Source of the DNA: Bacteroidales bacterium
GTDB lineage: Bacteria; Bacteroidota; Bacteroidia; Bacteroidales; UBA12077
DNA length: 64,000 nucleotides
Direction: 5' to 3'
NCBI GenBank assembly: GCA_018334675.1
Contig: JAGXLL010000010.1
Span: 1-64,000, forward strand
The notes under the pieces were generated by a model. That model saw only the letters and a list, made by a program, of their open reading frames with translations. It did not search any database and was not told the DNA's origin. Shown piece after piece: positions 61,380-64,000 of this stretch. Position 1 is the first letter of the stretch. Every line of letters begins with the position of its first letter. The position numbers were made by a program, and so were the translations under genes.

Positions 61380-61883
61380 CTATTTTTTGATGAACAATTT
61401 GATCAGCAAGATCAAAATGAGTGAAAAAAGGGCACTCAACAAGGCTCTTGAAAGGGTCTGAAAGAAGAGGCTCAGTTTAAAGATCTCCACATAGAATAAA
61501 AACAGATGATGGGCCAGGATTAGTATTCCAGCATACTGAAAATACCAGGTTAATCCGTAATCCCTTATGGATGGGTAAGTTTCAAGCTGGTACCCGTCGC
61601 GGGGTTCCAATGAACGCAGCAAAGCCGGCCGCAGAAAAGCCATGAACACGGTGGCCGATGCGTGCATCCCCACGGTATGGGTAAAAAGGTCGATGGTCAT
61701 CCCCAAAACAATCGCCAGCAGCAGCAGGGCCCATTTGGGTGTTTCAAAGGGCAGGCTTAAAATAAACAACACGTATATATAAGGATTCAGATACCCGCTG
61801 AGCTGCACGTTGTTGAGCAACAACACCTGGGCGAGCACCAGGATCACGAATGTAAGGATATATCGTGGTAAGTAATTAATCAT
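61380..61883 (-). CDS. mreD: Rod-shape-determining protein MreD
   Basis: 167 residues from ATG 61883 (MINYLPRYILTFVILVL), overlapping mreC by 8 bp; an ATG 13 codons earlier lies deeper inside mreC. Five to six membrane helices and the pattern LNPYIYVLFILSLPFETPKWALLLLAIVLGMTID typical of MreD. It is an inner-membrane partner of MreC and RodA/PBP2. Position between mreC and mrdA fits the conserved mre operon. Confidence 0.95.
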   Translation of the reverse strand: MINYLPRYILTFVILVLAQVLLLNNVQLSGYLNPYIYVLFILSLPFETPKWALLLLAIVLGMTIDLFTHTVGMHASATVFMAFLRPALLRSLEPRDGYQLETYPSIRDYGLTWYFQYAGILILAHHLFLFYVEIFKLSLFFQTLSRALLSALFSLILILLIKLFIKK

Positions 61884-62706
61884 CGGCAGGCAGGTTGTTT
61901 TCGAGCTGGTTCTGTTCTTCACTCAGCACGTTCTTAACGATATATACGTTGCTGAGGCGCTTGAAATTGGTGGACAGTTCCACGTCCACTTCATAAAAAC
62001 GGCCGCCTTTCTCTTCATAACTCTCCACAAAGCCAATGGAGATCCCTTCGGGGAAGATAGCGGAATAGCCGCTGGTGATCACCGTATCTCCGCGGCTCAG
62101 CGTGGCATGAAGGGGGATATCTGCCAGGGTGGCATAGCGGTAATCGCGTCCGGTCCAGTTCAGGGGCCCATAGTAGCCGGTTCCCGATAGCTTGGCGCTC
62201 ACGCGCAGTTCGCTGTTCAAAAGGGAAATGGCGGTTGAAAAGTGGTCGGATACGCCCCGGATCACGCCAACCACCCCCTGGCCGGATATCACCCCCATCT
62301 CGGGGGCCACACCGTCTTCCTCACCCTTATCCAGGGTAATAAAGTTGTGTTGTTTATTGACCGAATTGTTGATCACCCGGGCCGACAGGTAACTGTATTG
62401 CTGACCGTAGGTGGTGTCGACCCTTCTGCGGAAAGTATCCCTTTCTGCCCGGAGGTTGGTGGCTATGTAGTTCCTCAGTCTCTCGTTCTCCTCGACGAGT
62501 TGCTGATTCTTCTCCCGCAGGCGCAGATATTGTTCCACCCTCATGGATTGCTCATAGAAGGTGCCCTGGACATTGCGGGCCAACTCAACAAACTGGGTAT
62601 TCTGGTAGTTGTTGTTCTGCAGCAAAAGCAGAATGGCCAGTGCCTCCAGCAAAACAAACAACAAGGTAAAATGATACTTGAGTAAAAACCGCAATAAATT
62701 TTGCAT
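61876..62706 (-). CDS. mreC: Rod-shape-determining protein MreC
   Basis: 276 residues. Membrane helix (HFTLLFVLLEALAILLLL), then a coiled-coil (VEQYLRLREKNQQLVEENERLRNYI) and the periplasmic beta domain (ITLDKGEEDGVAPEMGVISGQGVVGVI, DTVITSGYSAIFPEGISIGFV). It links MreB filaments to PBP2 and RodA. It starts 20 bp after mreB, and its end overlaps mreD. Standard length. Confidence 0.97.
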   Translation of the reverse strand: MQNLLRFLLKYHFTLLFVLLEALAILLLLQNNNYQNTQFVELARNVQGTFYEQSMRVEQYLRLREKNQQLVEENERLRNYIATNLRAERDTFRRRVDTTYGQQYSYLSARVINNSVNKQHNFITLDKGEEDGVAPEMGVISGQGVVGVIRGVSDHFSTAISLLNSELRVSAKLSGTGYYGPLNWTGRDYRYATLADIPLHATLSRGDTVITSGYSAIFPEGISIGFVESYEEKGGRFYEVDVELSTNFKRLSNVYIVKNVLSEEQNQLENNLPADD

Positions 62707-62726
62707 ACAGCAACTTCAGAAAAAAT

Positions 62727-63749
62727 CTATCTCATCAGGAAAGAAAAGTTATTCACGTTCTTCAGGGCAATACCTGTACCTCGTGCTACAGCATGAAGGG
62801 GATCATCGGCTACCTGGAACTTGATGCCGATCTTGTCGGTGAGGCGTTTATCGAGACCCCGCATCAGGGCACCGCCACCGGTCAAAAAGATGCCTCCATT
62901 GACGATGTCACCATAGAGCTCCGGAGGCGTTTGTTCCAGCACACTCAGAACGGCTGTTTCAACCTTATTGATGGATTTATCCAGACAGTGCGCGATCTCC
63001 TGGTAGGATATAGGTATCTCAACAGGCATGGCCGTCATCAGGTTGGGACCGCGTACCACATAATCTTCGGGAGGATTTTCCAGGTCGGTCAGGGCAGAGC
63101 CCACATGTATCTTGATCTCCTCGGCCGTTCTTTCTCCGATCTTAATGTTGTGCTGATGGCGCATATAAGATTGTATATCCGCAGTAAAGCTGTCGCCGGC
63201 AATTCGGATGGACTTGTTGCATACGATCCCGCCCAGGGCAATAACCGCTACTTCGGTGGTCCCGCCGCCGATATCCACAACCATGCTTCCGGAGGGCTCT
63301 TCCACGTCGATGCCCATACCAATGGCTGCAGCCATGGGCTCATAAATGAGATATACATCCCTTCCTCCTGCATGCTCCGAGCTGTCCCGCACGGCACGAA
63401 TCTCCACTTCGGTGCTTCCCGATGGGATACATACCACCATCTTCAGGGTAGGGGCAAAAAACTGGGTCCGGCGGTTCACCATCTTGATCATGCCCCGGAT
63501 CATCTGCTCCGCAGCATTGAAATCGGCAATAACACCATCCTTCAAGGGACGAACCGTCTTGATGTTCATGTGGGTCTTCCCGTGCATCTGGCGCGCCTTC
63601 TCTCCAATGGCTACCAGTTTGCCTGTACTCTGTTCTATGGCCACAATAGATGGTTCATCCACCACCACTTTGTCGTTGTGGATGATAATGGTATTGGCGG
63701 TACCCAGATCAATGGCATACTCCTGAGTGAATAATGAAAATAGTCCCAT
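62727..63749 (-). CDS. mreB: Rod-shape-determining actin homologue MreB
   Basis: 340 residues. Actin-type ATP sites: DLGTANTIIIHN (phosphate 1), MVVDIGGGTTEVAVIALGGIV (phosphate 2) and FLTGGGALMRGLDKRL (adenosine). RPLKDGVIADFNAAEQMIRGMI and VVCIPSGSTEVEIRAV are also typical. It forms membrane-bound filaments that guide cell-wall synthesis, indicating a rod-shaped cell. First mre gene, 38 bp after purH, with no promoter of its own visible in that gap. Confidence 0.98.
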   Translation of the reverse strand: MGLFSLFTQEYAIDLGTANTIIIHNDKVVVDEPSIVAIEQSTGKLVAIGEKARQMHGKTHMNIKTVRPLKDGVIADFNAAEQMIRGMIKMVNRRTQFFAPTLKMVVCIPSGSTEVEIRAVRDSSEHAGGRDVYLIYEPMAAAIGMGIDVEEPSGSMVVDIGGGTTEVAVIALGGIVCNKSIRIAGDSFTADIQSYMRHQHNIKIGERTAEEIKIHVGSALTDLENPPEDYVVRGPNLMTAMPVEIPISYQEIAHCLDKSINKVETAVLSVLEQTPPELYGDIVNGGIFLTGGGALMRGLDKRLTDKIGIKFQVADDPLHAVARGTGIALKNVNNFSFLMR

Positions 63750-63787
63750 GTTAAATTATCCTGATTTTTTTTTGCGTTGCTATTTGG

Positions 63788-64000
63788 TTAATGTCTGAAA
63801 TGGCGGACCCCGGTAAATACCATGGCCATGTCATGCTCATTACAGTAATCAATGGATTCCTGATCCCGTTTCGACCCGCCGGGCTGGATGACTGTCTTCA
63901 CCCCGTATTGGTGAGCAAGCTCCACGGAATCTTTGAAGGGGAAGAAAGCATCAGAGGCCATGACGGCTCCGCTGAGATCAAATCCAAAACCCCTGGCCTT
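63788..64000 (-). CDS. purH: Bifunctional AICAR transformylase / IMP cyclohydrolase, C-terminal 70 residues (cut by window edge)
   Basis: The minus frame is open from the right edge to TAA 63790-63788. It reads [20 protein letters not shown], then [20 protein letters not shown] and ends [11 protein letters not shown], which is the highly conserved C-terminus of PurH (AICAR transformylase part). PurH carries out the last two steps of IMP synthesis in the cytosol. Its location directly upstream of mreB is a known gene order in Bacteroidota. Confidence 0.97.
   Translation of the reverse strand, partial: KARGFGFDLSGAVMASDAFFPFKDSVELAHQYGVKTVIQPGGSKRDQESIDYCNEHDMAMVFTGVRHFRH

Overview
The window looks like chromosomal DNA from a member of the Bacteroidota (Bacteroidales/Marinilabiliales-like, probably with an anaerobic or respiratory lifestyle). 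Supporting signs are promoters of the type TTTG-N19-21-TAnnTTTG (best before the tRNA-Glu/rpsT, ileS and peptidase C69 genes), few clear Shine-Dalgarno sites, many short lipoprotein signals, a CcsBA cytochrome c biogenesis fusion, DUF1684, DUF4382 and TlpA-type proteins, and the gene order purH-mreB-mreC-mreD-mrdA-rodA. Most of it is ordinary core genome. I saw no phage, transposase, rRNA or CRISPR array.

Layout. 1-5.7 kb: a cut-off secreted protein, an AGE-fold lipoprotein coupled to an unknown secreted protein, and a C69 dipeptidase with a small NTF2-like protein. 6.2-7.6 kb: asparagine synthetase A preceded by two consecutive leader-peptide attenuators rich in Asn codons, which is the most interesting regulatory element here. 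7.6-13.9 kb: RidA, an alpha/beta hydrolase-domain protein, and a three-gene operon typical of 3-keto-glycoside metabolism. 14-19 kb: ROK sugar kinase, CcsBA, TPR lipoprotein. 19.2-26.7 kb: a molybdenum cofactor island (mobA-fdhD on +; mobB-moeA-moaA-moaC-MOSC/mogA on -) plus an oxyanion ABC transporter (ATPase and permease, no binding protein). A shared palindromic element lies in front of both Moco operons, and part of it lies in front of ridA. 27-35 kb: envelope genes (dgkA, lpxH), two TlpA-type lipoproteins of which one has lost its active-site cysteines, ribF, an odd Rieske-like lipoprotein, greA and a HIT protein. 35-44.8 kb: DUF1684, an M1 peptidase fused to a beta-rich C-terminal region, a serine hydrolase with TPR tail, DUF4382, a decayed tenA, thioredoxin-like proteins and an orphan lipoprotein. 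44.9-57.4 kb: a large ABCG-like ABC transporter, ileS, a DksA-like protein, lspA, an MBL hydrolase, mpl, and a GNAT/PLP-racemase pair. 57.5-64 kb: tRNA-Glu-rpsT, then the rod-shape and elongasome operon read from the right edge (purH partial).

Several observations need computation to confirm. The attenuator pairings, the shared palindrome and the tenA remnant are read directly from the sequence. Functions are assigned from recognised motifs without database searches.
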